Positions 1 through 4,784 of a stretch of DNA of 6,947 nucleotides are shown here, piece by piece. The first letter of the stretch is position 1; each line of letters begins with the position of its first letter. The stretch is from CAJBLF01 sp964418415. GTDB taxonomy: Bacteria; Patescibacteriota; Gracilibacteria; Absconditabacterales; Absconditicoccaceae. The DNA is taken from the NCBI GenBank assembly GCA_964418415.1, contig CAYQLB010000035.1, positions 1 to 6,947 of the forward strand, given 5' to 3'. The position numbers and the translations under genes are program-made. The notes under the pieces were generated by a model that was given only the letters and a program-made list of their open reading frames with translations, had not been told where the DNA came from and did no database searches.

Positions 1-3
1 AAT

Positions 4-74
4 TTGGGGAACTAGGATTCGAACCTAGACTGACGGAGTCAAAGTCCGCTGTCCTACCGTTAGACGATTCCCCA
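4..74 (-). tRNA. tRNA-Gln (anticodon UUG)
   Basis: On the minus strand the segment folds as a complete 71-nt tRNA. The 7-bp acceptor stem pairs 74-68 (TGGGGAA) with 11-5 (TTCCCCA), with discriminator A at 4 and no encoded CCA. The anticodon stem is GCGGA/TCCGT (49-45 with 37-33) with one G-U pair. The 7-nt loop CTTTGAC places TTG at 42-40, which reads CAA. The T arm is CTAGG-TTCGAAT-CCTAG. The U1-A72 first pair is typical of tRNA-Gln. A -10-like TATACT lies 12 bases upstream. CCA must be added after transcription. Confidence 0.96.
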
Positions 75-85
75 ATCTTTTTAAC

Positions 86-91
86 AGTATA
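86..91 (-). promoter_or_regulatory. Probable -10 box of the tRNA-Gln promoter
   Basis: The minus strand reads TATACT here, five of six matches to TATAAT, ending 12 bases before the first tRNA base. That would put the transcription start about 5 bases before the tRNA. No good -35 hexamer is visible at 16-18 bases spacing, so this call rests on the -10 box and its position alone. Confidence 0.4.
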
Positions 92-138
92 AAGACAAAA
101 ATGCCCTGCATACACAGGAGTGTGATGTATATACACAT

Positions 139-168
139 TTGCTTTGGTAATGCAAGTGAAAATATACA
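139..168 (+). promoter_or_regulatory. Candidate promoter of the trpS operon
   Basis: TTGCTT at 139-144 (four of six matches to TTGACA) is followed after 18 bases by TATACA at 163-168 (four of six to TATAAT). A start near 175 would leave a leader of about 68 nt. The 75-242 interval holds no supportable gene on either strand under code 25. A 10-bp palindrome TGTATATACA lies just upstream at 126-135. The match is moderate in an AT-rich background. Confidence 0.3.
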
Positions 169-242
169 ATTATGCATTGAAATATCTCACCAAAACGTTA
201 CATTCAAAAACAAGCTAATTTTACTTATATATCCAAGAAATT

Positions 243-1220
243 ATGAGAATATTGACCTGACTTCAAGCAACAGATTATCAACTTCATATAGGAAACTATT
301 TTGGTGCAGTAAAACCCATGATAGAGCTTTCTGAAAAATTCAAAGATGCAGAGATATTTCTTTTTTTAGCGATCATGCATTCATTCAATAGTGTACAGGA
401 TCCTACCACATTAAGACAAAACGCAATAAATATACTTAAATTGTATGCTGCGTGTGGAGCAGATCTAAAGAGATTTATGATTTTCAATCCAGCAGATATT
501 CCACAACATGCACAACTCAATCGGGTACTTACCTGTATTACTCATATGGGATTTATGGAAAGAATGCATTCATACAAAGAAGCACTAGACAAAGGAAAAG
601 CTAAAGAAATCAATGTCGGAGTCTTTTGTTATCCAATCCTTATGGCAGCAGATATACTACTGTATGACACCGATATCGTACCCGTAGGAAAGGATCAAAA
701 GCAGCATGTAGAATATGCAAGAGATATAGCAATGAAATTCAATAACACGTTTTGAGAGACCTTTAAGATTCCAGAACCGTACATCAAACCAGAAGTAGGT
801 CTTATCCAATGAATAGACGGACGTAAAATGAGTAAATCATACAATAATTATATCTGACTCCTCGATGACGAGAAGACTATTCTCAAAAAAGTAAAACAGA
901 TTTCAACGAATACCCAGACCGTCGAAGAACCAAAAGATCCCGATCAATGCAACGTATATAATCTCTGTAAATTATTTTTGACACCAGAAGAAGATAAAAA
1001 ACTCAGAGAAAGATATGAATTTGGATGATTAAGCTACAAAGATGCAAAAGAATATCTTTTTGAAAAAATCATAGAACTTATACAACCGATTCAAGAAAAA
1101 TACAAAAAAATAAGTGATAAGGAAATCACCGATCTCCTAGAAAAAAACAAAAAAATCGTAAGCAAGATAGCAGAGAAAAAAATCAAAGAAATCCATAAAA
1201 AAATAGGATTTACTCTCTAA
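243..1220 (+). CDS. trpS: Tryptophan--tRNA ligase (TrpRS), with five in-frame UGA-Gly codons
   Basis: This class I synthetase charges tRNA-Trp with tryptophan in the cytoplasm. The 325-residue product has the usual length for bacterial TrpRS. The HIGH-type signature is HIGN at residues 15-18, inside LHIGNYFGAVKP, and the second signature is KMSKS at 195-199. Family blocks between them are recognisable (MHSFNSVQDP, PADIPQHAQL, YPILMAADILLYD, VPVGKDQKQH). Five TGA codons at 258, 753, 810, 855 and 1026 fall at residues 6, 171, 190, 205 and 262, where homologues commonly carry Gly, for example the TG near the N-terminus. Under the standard code only residues 26-170 would be called, starting at the ATG at 318. 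I chose ATG 243 because the frame has a TAA at 216 and no other ATG between; the full Rossmann signature needs this start. AAGAA lies upstream but there is no real Shine-Dalgarno. It leads a three-gene operon. Confidence 0.95.
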
Positions 1221-1229
1221 CGTTCATCC

Positions 1230-1757
1230 ATGGCGACGTTACTTCTTCTATGAGGAAATAGTCATAAGAACAAAGAATGGATCCAAGAAGTACACAAAGA
1301 GCTTCTACCGTTTTATGATACAACACATATCCATCAGTATCGCCACCGAACAGAATGAGGGACTATGGATCTCGAATACGAATGCTATAAACTCTGTGAA
1401 TATATAAAGAATATCAAAGGAAGTGTTATCTTATTTTGCAAATCGCTTTGATGTTTATTAGCACTCAAAGCAATAGTAGAAAAAGAAATTTTTATCAAAC
1501 AATGTATTTTTATTTGATTTCCACTTGGATTTACAGAATTACATCAATTCCCAATCAAACAATATCTTAAAGAACTTACATCTCCGGTATTGTGGATACA
1601 GAAAACGAACGATCCTGCATGATGATATGCTGTCATAAAAAAAAATCTGATATCAATTTCTCCTGCATTTACAGGGAAAGAAATCCCAGGCAATGAACAT
1701 GATTATCCAGAGATCAAGCTATTGAAACAAATCATTTTAGATAATAATGCTACATAA
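1230..1757 (+). CDS. Alpha/beta-hydrolase-fold protein, six in-frame UGA-Gly codons
   Basis: The 175-residue product looks like a small alpha/beta hydrolase. It opens with a beta strand and an oxyanion-type turn (LLLLGGNS, residues 4-11). The nucleophile elbow is VILFCKSLG, with Ser72 in a C-K-S-L-G context instead of the usual G-x-S-x-G. Asp128 (KTNDPAGG) and His157 (GNEHDYPE) sit where the acid and base of the triad belong. The general pattern resembles the KANL3/Tex30-like hydrolases, but that is an impression and the substrate is unknown. TGA codons lie at 1251, 1356, 1449, 1515, 1620 and 1623; the one at 1449 is the last Gly of the elbow and the last two are adjacent. Under code 11 the gene disappears entirely. 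It begins 9 bases after the trpS stop, in the same frame, without a visible ribosome binding site, so coupling to trpS translation is likely. There is no signal peptide. Confidence 0.8.
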
Positions 1758-1939
1758 TGACTAAGCCAGAACCTATAGACTTAAGCATAATAGATACCAA
1801 AGATCTAGAGAAGATAAAAGGAAAGAAGAAGAGAGCAGATCGAGTGATACAAGTCATTCGTGAAAATTGATTAGATAAGAACAAAGAATTTATGGACGAG
1901 ATAGATCCCCTAATAGAAGAACTACTCAAAGAAGAATAA
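1757..1939 (+). CDS. Small hypothetical protein, 60 aa, one UGA-Gly codon
   Basis: The start ATG shares one base with the stop TAA of the hydrolase gene (TAATG), the usual sign of translational coupling, and the frame runs to TAA at 1937-1939 just before a strong terminator. The 60-residue product is highly charged and soluble: a Lys/Arg cluster at 21-29 (KGKKKRADR), then VIQVIRENGLDKNKEF and an acidic helical end (DEIDPLIEELLKEE). One TGA at 1868 gives Gly38 in the turn between the two helices. I do not recognise a family. A two-helix protein that binds nucleic acid or a partner is possible but is a guess. Its reality is supported by the overlap, by the position before the terminator and by its codon use, not by homology. 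Confidence 0.6.
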
Positions 1940-1970
1940 AAAAAACTGTCCATAAAGGACAGTTTTTTTT
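1938..1970. terminator. Rho-independent terminator, probably bidirectional
   Basis: ACTGTCC (1945-1951) pairs perfectly with GGACAGT (1957-1963) around the loop ATAAA. Eight T follow on the + strand (1963-1970) and an A run precedes the stem (1938-1945), so the minus strand also shows hairpin plus T tract. It begins inside the stop codon of the 60-aa gene and ends the trpS operon. It can also end minus-strand transcripts arriving from the 177-aa gene or from the candidate small RNA. Confidence 0.85.
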
Positions 1971-1981
1971 ATTTCGAACGT

Positions 1982-2003
1982 CAATCTCCGCAAGGCGGAG
2001 TTG
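1982..2003. repeat. Small perfect inverted repeat (hairpin)
   Basis: CTCCGC (1986-1991) and GCGGAG (1995-2000) form a 6-bp GC stem with a 3-nt loop. It extends by CAA/TTG (1982-1984 with 2001-2003) if T1985 bulges out. No T tract follows on either strand, so it is not a terminator by itself. It lies between the bidirectional terminator and the 23-nt element at 2001-2023, and would be the first stem of an RNA started from that element. Confidence 0.6.
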
Positions 2004-2023
2004 GCTGAGAGAATTATGCCGAC
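2001..2023 (-). promoter_or_regulatory. 23-nt element, copy A (promoter-like)
   Basis: The minus strand reads GTCGGCATAATTCTCTCA followed by GCCAA. It matches 20 of 23 bases of the segment at 6672-6694 in the same orientation. A -10-like CATAAT is at 2018-2013. No clear -35 is seen. The CCGAC/GTCGG hairpin at 2019-2031 overlaps its upstream edge and is not conserved in copy B. Confidence 0.35.
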
Positions 2024-2031
2024 AATGTCGG
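2019..2031. repeat. Short hairpin CCGAC/GTCGG
   Basis: CCGAC (2019-2023) and GTCGG (2027-2031) pair around AAT, with a G-T and a T-A pair possible outside. It lies 19 bases after the stop of the 177-aa gene on the minus strand, without a T tract after it. It could be a weak RNA 3' structure. Confidence 0.4.
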
Positions 2032-2049
2032 TAAGTAAAGAAAAATATA

Positions 2050-2583
2050 TTATGCAGTTGGTTGTGCTGGCGGAGTTGGCGCTGCAGGCATTTGTTCAGG
2101 TGTTGGCGTTGCAGATGGTATTGATGGTGGAGGAACTATCTGTTGGATCTTTTCTGTGGCTTGAGTGACCGCTGTTGTTGCCTTTGAAGCAACATCAGTA
2201 GCTGTAGAAACAGCTTTATTCGCTACATTCCAAACCTTACCAACAATATTCTGTGTTTTCTGAGCTGCTGCCTGTGCTGCTGGAGTAATCTCTCCGGTAA
2301 TAGGGTCAGGATTTCCAGTAATTCTAGCAATAAACCTTGCAAGTTTCTTAAAAAACCTATCCAAAGTGCCTTCCTTAAAAGAATCAGGCGATACGACAGG
2401 CGTAGGAGAAACTGATGGAAATTGTTCTACGGGTACTGTAGAAGATTCTATAGGTGTTGTAGGCGCTACAGTATTTTGTACAGGAACTTGATTATTCGGA
2501 ACAAATACCCCGGTAGGGATGCCTTGAGGAATATCTGAATTGTCTGGAGATGGATTTACTTGATTGGGTTCCATCGAAATCAT
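2050..2583 (-). CDS. Hypothetical protein rich in Pro, Thr and Ala
   Basis: The 177-residue product is not one I recognise. Residues 1-67 are rich in Pro, Val, Thr and Ser and probably unstructured. Residues 68-90 (KEGTLDRFFKKLARFIARI) would form a basic amphipathic helix suited to membrane or partner contact. Residues 101-149 are Ala/Thr/Lys/Gln-rich and helical in character, like the amphipathic repeats of phasin- or LEA-type proteins. Residues 150-177 are again Pro/Ala/Thr-rich. There is no signal peptide or transmembrane segment, and no UGA codon among six Gly. Two starts are possible, ATG 2583 and ATG 2574 (residue 4); I keep the first because TAA lies directly before it and a good promoter sits just upstream. 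No Shine-Dalgarno is present. The gene is divergent from the pseudouridine synthase. A role as cytoplasmic scaffold or surface-coating protein is only speculation. Confidence 0.75.
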   Translation of the reverse strand: MISMEPNQVNPSPDNSDIPQGIPTGVFVPNNQVPVQNTVAPTTPIESSTVPVEQFPSVSPTPVVSPDSFKEGTLDRFFKKLARFIARITGNPDPITGEITPAAQAAAQKTQNIVGKVWNVANKAVSTATDVASKATTAVTQATEKIQQIVPPPSIPSATPTPEQMPAAPTPPAQPTA

Positions 2584-2597
2584 TTATAATATAAAAC
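2581..2597 (-). promoter_or_regulatory. Start-proximal A/T motif, copy 1
   Basis: The minus strand reads GTTTTATATTATAAATG, ending in the start codon of the 177-aa gene. Fifteen of these 17 bases are identical at the rpsA start (6225-6241). Neither gene has a Shine-Dalgarno sequence. Because a separate -10/-35 pair lies upstream here, this motif is more likely in the leader and may serve translation initiation. Confidence 0.35.
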
Positions 2598-2605
2598 CAT
2601 ATCTA

Positions 2606-2633
2606 ATTGTATCCTTTTTTGCAGATTTTGCAA
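2606..2633 (-). promoter_or_regulatory. Promoter of the 177-aa gene
   Basis: On the minus strand TTGCAA (2633-2628, four of six) is followed after 16 bases by TACAAT (2611-2606, five of six). The start would fall near 2599, giving a leader of about 16 nt before ATG 2583. Two direct copies of TTTTGCA (2617-2623 and 2626-2632, + strand) overlap the -35 and spacer and could be an operator, though this is weak. Confidence 0.5.
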
Positions 2634-2644
2634 ATTTTACACCT

Positions 2645-2664
2645 CGTTTTTAGAGCTAAAAACG
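2645..2664. repeat. Inverted repeat between divergent genes
   Basis: CGTTTTTA (2645-2652) and TAAAAACG (2657-2664) are perfect inverted arms around GAGC. It sits midway between the divergent starts of the 177-aa gene and the pseudouridine synthase, just upstream of both candidate promoters, a place where an operator would be expected. It could equally be a chance A/T palindrome. No T tract follows for a terminator. Confidence 0.45.
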
Positions 2665-2671
2665 GCAAAAA

Positions 2672-2700
2672 CTCTTGTTTTTTCAGAAAAAACATATACA
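2672..2700 (+). promoter_or_regulatory. Weak candidate promoter of the pseudouridine synthase gene
   Basis: TATACA at 2695-2700 is a fair -10. CTCTTG at 2672-2677 is a poor -35 at 17 bases spacing. A start near 2707 would give a leader of about 25 nt that begins with a 6-bp hairpin, CTTATT (2706-2711) with AATAAG (2720-2725). Confidence 0.25.
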
Positions 2701-2731
2701 GTAGTCTTATTTAGCCAAGAATAAGCTCAAA

Positions 2732-3622
2732 ATGACGATATACGAAGGTTTAGGAGAGAGAATAGATACCCGATTAAGCAAAGAATTTTCCTATTCTAGA
2801 AGCTTTTTTCATCATATCATCGAAAGATGAGGTGTCAAAGTAAATGGCAAAATAGTTAAAAAGTCATATCAATTAAAAAATGGCGATAGTATAGAGATCG
2901 ATGATGTCAGTAGATACCTTTCCCCTATTTTGTTAGATGAAGCGCCAGATATCAAGATTCCAATTCTCTTGGAAAAAGAAGATTATCTTATTTTGAATAA
3001 GCCCAAATGAGTACTTTCTCATCCCAAAACCGTATGGGAAATCCATGAGCCATCGGTAGTAGGATTTCTCTATCATACATATAAAAATCTACCAACTATC
3101 TGAAATTTTATCAGAGCAGGACTCCTCCATAGACTCGACAAAAACACGGATGGACTTATGATTATCGCAAAAACAGAAAAAGGATTGGAACATTTCAAAA
3201 AACTCTTTCAATCAAAATCAGAAAGTGAACATATCGACGAAAAGGAACAGACGGAGCTGAAAAAGTTTTATAGAGCCACTTGTAAAATAACACATGATGG
3301 AAAAATTTTTATAGAGTGAATTAAAGAATTTCCGTATATCATTCAAGAACCTGTGATAGCGAAATTACCGCATACCATGCCGAAGATATGAATAACAAAA
3401 ATACTTGAAATAGTAGAAAAAAATGAAAAAACAGTAAAATTAAATCTTGAAATTTTGACATGAAGAACACATCAGATTAGATATCATCTCTCACATCACG
3501 GCTTGCCCATCATCGGAGATTATCTTTATGGCGACCCAGAAACGAAAGAACCGATGCAATTGACTGCATATAAACTACTCTTCAGAGATCCAAACAACGA
3601 AATAATTACTATAGAAATCTAG
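2732..3622 (+). CDS. RluA-family RNA pseudouridine synthase, six in-frame UGA-Gly codons
   Basis: The enzyme isomerises uridine to pseudouridine in rRNA or tRNA. The 296-residue product has an N-terminal S4-type RNA-binding domain (about 8-60, with FFHHIIERGGVKVNGK) and an RluA catalytic domain from about 80. Motif I is GLLHRLDKNTDGLMIIAK with catalytic Asp136; the later motif is LTGRTHQIRYHL (residues 242-253), followed by HHGLPIIGDYLYG. Six TGA codons at 2828, 3008, 3101, 3317, 3389 and 3461 give Gly at residues 33, 93, 124, 196, 220 and 244; residue 244 is the Gly of the TGRTHQIR motif, the clearest proof of recoding in the window. Under the standard code the gene is shattered into pieces. 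Family members include RluA, RluC, RluD and TruC; the S4 domain favours an RluC/RluD type, but the target site cannot be told, so I give no symbol. It ends with TAG. Confidence 0.93.
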
Positions 3623-3631
3623 GTATTTTTA

Positions 3632-3664
3632 AAAAAATAAAAAAAGCCACCGGAAAATCCGGTG
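3632..3664 (-). terminator. Rho-independent terminator of the acyltransferase gene
   Basis: CACCGGA pairs with TCCGGTG (3648-3654 with 3658-3664) around a 3-nt loop. On the minus strand the stem is followed by GGC and then seven T, an A and seven more T. It begins 7 bases after the acyltransferase stop. On the + strand there is no T tract, so it is poorly suited to end the convergent pseudouridine synthase transcript, which has no other terminator. Confidence 0.8.
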
Positions 3665-3671
3665 ACTCAAA

Positions 3672-4601
3672 CTATTCAAAAAGAAGCTTGTTATTTGGAA
3701 TATATCCATCGACGAATTTCCGTATATAGAACGGATCTATTTCATCTATTTTTTGAAGGATGGCTGTTTCCCATGAATTTAAATGCTCATTAAACACTGT
3801 ACCGAATGACTTTAATCCACCAAGATTAGCATAAGCTTCAGCTAATTTTGGCATAGATAAACCGATACTTTGGAGATGAGTAAGAAGAATCTTACGATCA
3901 ACTTTATACGCCAAACCATTCATCATAGCTTCAGGAGCAGCAAAATCCAACATAGTTTCAAATTCAAATCGAGGAGTAACATAAAGTTCCCCATCACTAC
4001 CTTGAACAGGAGGAAAATGTTTTCTGAAGAGAAACAGGATCATATTACGGGCACTCTCATTGTAGATATTCCATTGAAGACTGAATTTTCCAAAGAAATA
4101 TTCAATCTTAACATCCCTGAAATGTTGGTGATATTCATATACAAGAATACCTAAACCAATCCAAACAGCTTCAAGACCATCTTTAGCATTCTGTGCCATT
4201 TTATTCACCACAGAACGACCAAATTCTATGGTCACCGGAAGAATCTTTTCTACAAATTCATCAGAGAAATTGAAATAGGTGTTAGTGGAAAGTCTGACAT
4301 CATATTTACCGTAGATAGCATCTTTACAGAAGATATATCGGTAAAATGAAACTACCTCGCCATTACCACGATCATAGACGACGATATACTTGTACGTATT
4401 ATCAAATACATCACCATCTATTTCATCGAGATTGAACATCACCGCACTGATTCTATTAATTTCATGAATCACATTCGGCTGTTTCAATTTCTGGACAAAA
4501 TGAATTTCTAACCCTCTCCATTCCCTCGCAAGAGTAAGAGAAGTAAGCTCTTCTTCCAAAAGTTTCCTAGAAATAGGTATAACCAAGTTTTCTTTTTTCA
4601 T
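3672..4601 (-). CDS. GNAT-type acyltransferase of the OlsB / 'hemolysin' group
   Basis: The 309-residue product resembles the acyl-ACP-dependent N-acyltransferases related to OlsB (Pfam Acetyltransf_5), which acylate an amino acid or amine head group to make aminolipids. Matching blocks are EINRISAVMF (47-56), FDNTYKYIVVYD (66-77) with SFYRY, the acyl-donor strand IEFGRSVVN (125-133), the LW-type block VWIGLGILVYEY (146-157), YFFGKFSLQWNIYNES (168-183) and the C-terminal MPKLAEAYANLGG (250-262). There is no membrane segment. The assignment to the group is from motif pattern; the true substrate is unknown, and ornithine lipid is not shown. None of 18 Gly codons is UGA. ATG 4601 has AGGG a few bases upstream and an in-frame TAA at 4620-4622. 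It is a single gene between its own terminator and that of rpsA. CPR genomes usually lack lipid synthesis, so uptake or remodelling of host lipids is an inference. Confidence 0.72.
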   Translation of the reverse strand: MKKENLVIPISRKLLEEELTSLTLAREWRGLEIHFVQKLKQPNVIHEINRISAVMFNLDEIDGDVFDNTYKYIVVYDRGNGEVVSFYRYIFCKDAIYGKYDVRLSTNTYFNFSDEFVEKILPVTIEFGRSVVNKMAQNAKDGLEAVWIGLGILVYEYHQHFRDVKIEYFFGKFSLQWNIYNESARNMILFLFRKHFPPVQGSDGELYVTPRFEFETMLDFAAPEAMMNGLAYKVDRKILLTHLQSIGLSMPKLAEAYANLGGLKSFGTVFNEHLNSWETAILQKIDEIDPFYIRKFVDGYIPNNKLLFE

Positions 4602-4608
4602 AAGCCCT

Positions 4609-4658
4609 ATATGTTTTTGTTATTTTTTATGTAGATTGACATTCTAACAAAAACATAT
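4609..4658. repeat. Perfect 14-bp inverted repeat before the acyltransferase start
   Basis: ATATGTTTTTGTTA (4609-4622) and TAACAAAAACATAT (4645-4658) are exact reverse complements separated by 22 bases. The proximal arm ends 7 bases before ATG 4601, next to the AGGG that may serve as ribosome binding site. In mRNA it would form a long stem next to the start; in DNA it could be a two-site operator. The spacer holds a perfect TTGACA (4636-4641) on the + strand with TAAAAA 17 bases on, so an antisense promoter is possible but weak. Confidence 0.8.
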
Positions 4659-4676
4659 TAAAAAGCAAATAAATAT

Positions 4677-4723
4677 AAAAAAAATACCGCAGCCATAGGA
4701 GACATACGGTATTTCTATTTAGA
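4677..4723 (-). terminator. Rho-independent terminator of rpsA
   Basis: On the minus strand AATACCG (4723-4717) pairs with CGGTATT (4689-4683), extendable by a T-G and an A-T pair, and is followed by a run of T (4684-4677). The loop is long (about 13 nt). It lies about 60 bases after the rpsA stop. In between are an A/T hairpin (TATTTCTA/TAGAAATA, 4720-4737) and a TTCGC/GCGAA hairpin (4750-4766) with no T tract. The acyltransferase downstream therefore probably has its own promoter. Confidence 0.65.
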
Positions 4724-4784
4724 AATAGATGTATATTTGAGACACAATCTTCGCGGTATTTGCGAAATGATGTAGCAGTTATAT

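Larger units (their letters stand above)
1937..2006 (-). ncRNA. Candidate small RNA (or 3' UTR of the 177-aa gene)
   Basis: Inference only. On the minus strand, CATAAT at 2018-2013 (five of six to TATAAT) lies in a 23-nt element shared with the rpsO upstream region. A start near 2006 would give an RNA of about 70 nt that contains the CTCCGC/GCGGAG hairpin and ends at the terminator hairpin 1963-1945 with its T tract. There is no coding frame of note. The alternative is that this is simply the 3' UTR of the gene ending at 2050, which has no closer terminator. Confidence 0.22.

Noticed and set aside
101..334. A 77-codon + strand ORF before and overlapping trpS
   Set aside because: It runs in another frame through the N-terminal part of trpS, whose own frame opens at ATG 243 with the HIGN motif. 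It has no recognisable features.
318..755. trpS as a truncated pseudogene of 145 aa
   Set aside because: The interruptions are all TGA at Gly positions, the frame stays intact from 243 to 1220, and both synthetase signatures are present. Recoding explains it better than decay.
753..1028. UGA as selenocysteine or as tryptophan
   Set aside because: There are too many UGA codons in ordinary proteins for selenocysteine, and the motif positions (TGRTHQIR, S1 strand) call for Gly, not Trp or Cys. TGG is used normally for Trp in the same genes.
1750..1953. Minus-strand 67-codon ORF
   Set aside because: It is the antisense shadow of the 60-aa gene and runs into the terminator; its Ser/Phe-rich product is typical of an antisense frame.
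3870..4154. Plus-strand 94-codon ORF
   Set aside because: It is antisense to the acyltransferase coding region, which has recognisable family motifs.
4636..4664. Plus-strand promoter TTGACA-17-TAAAAA
   Set aside because: The -35 is perfect but the -10 is poor and no gene lies downstream on that strand. I mention it only as a possible antisense start.
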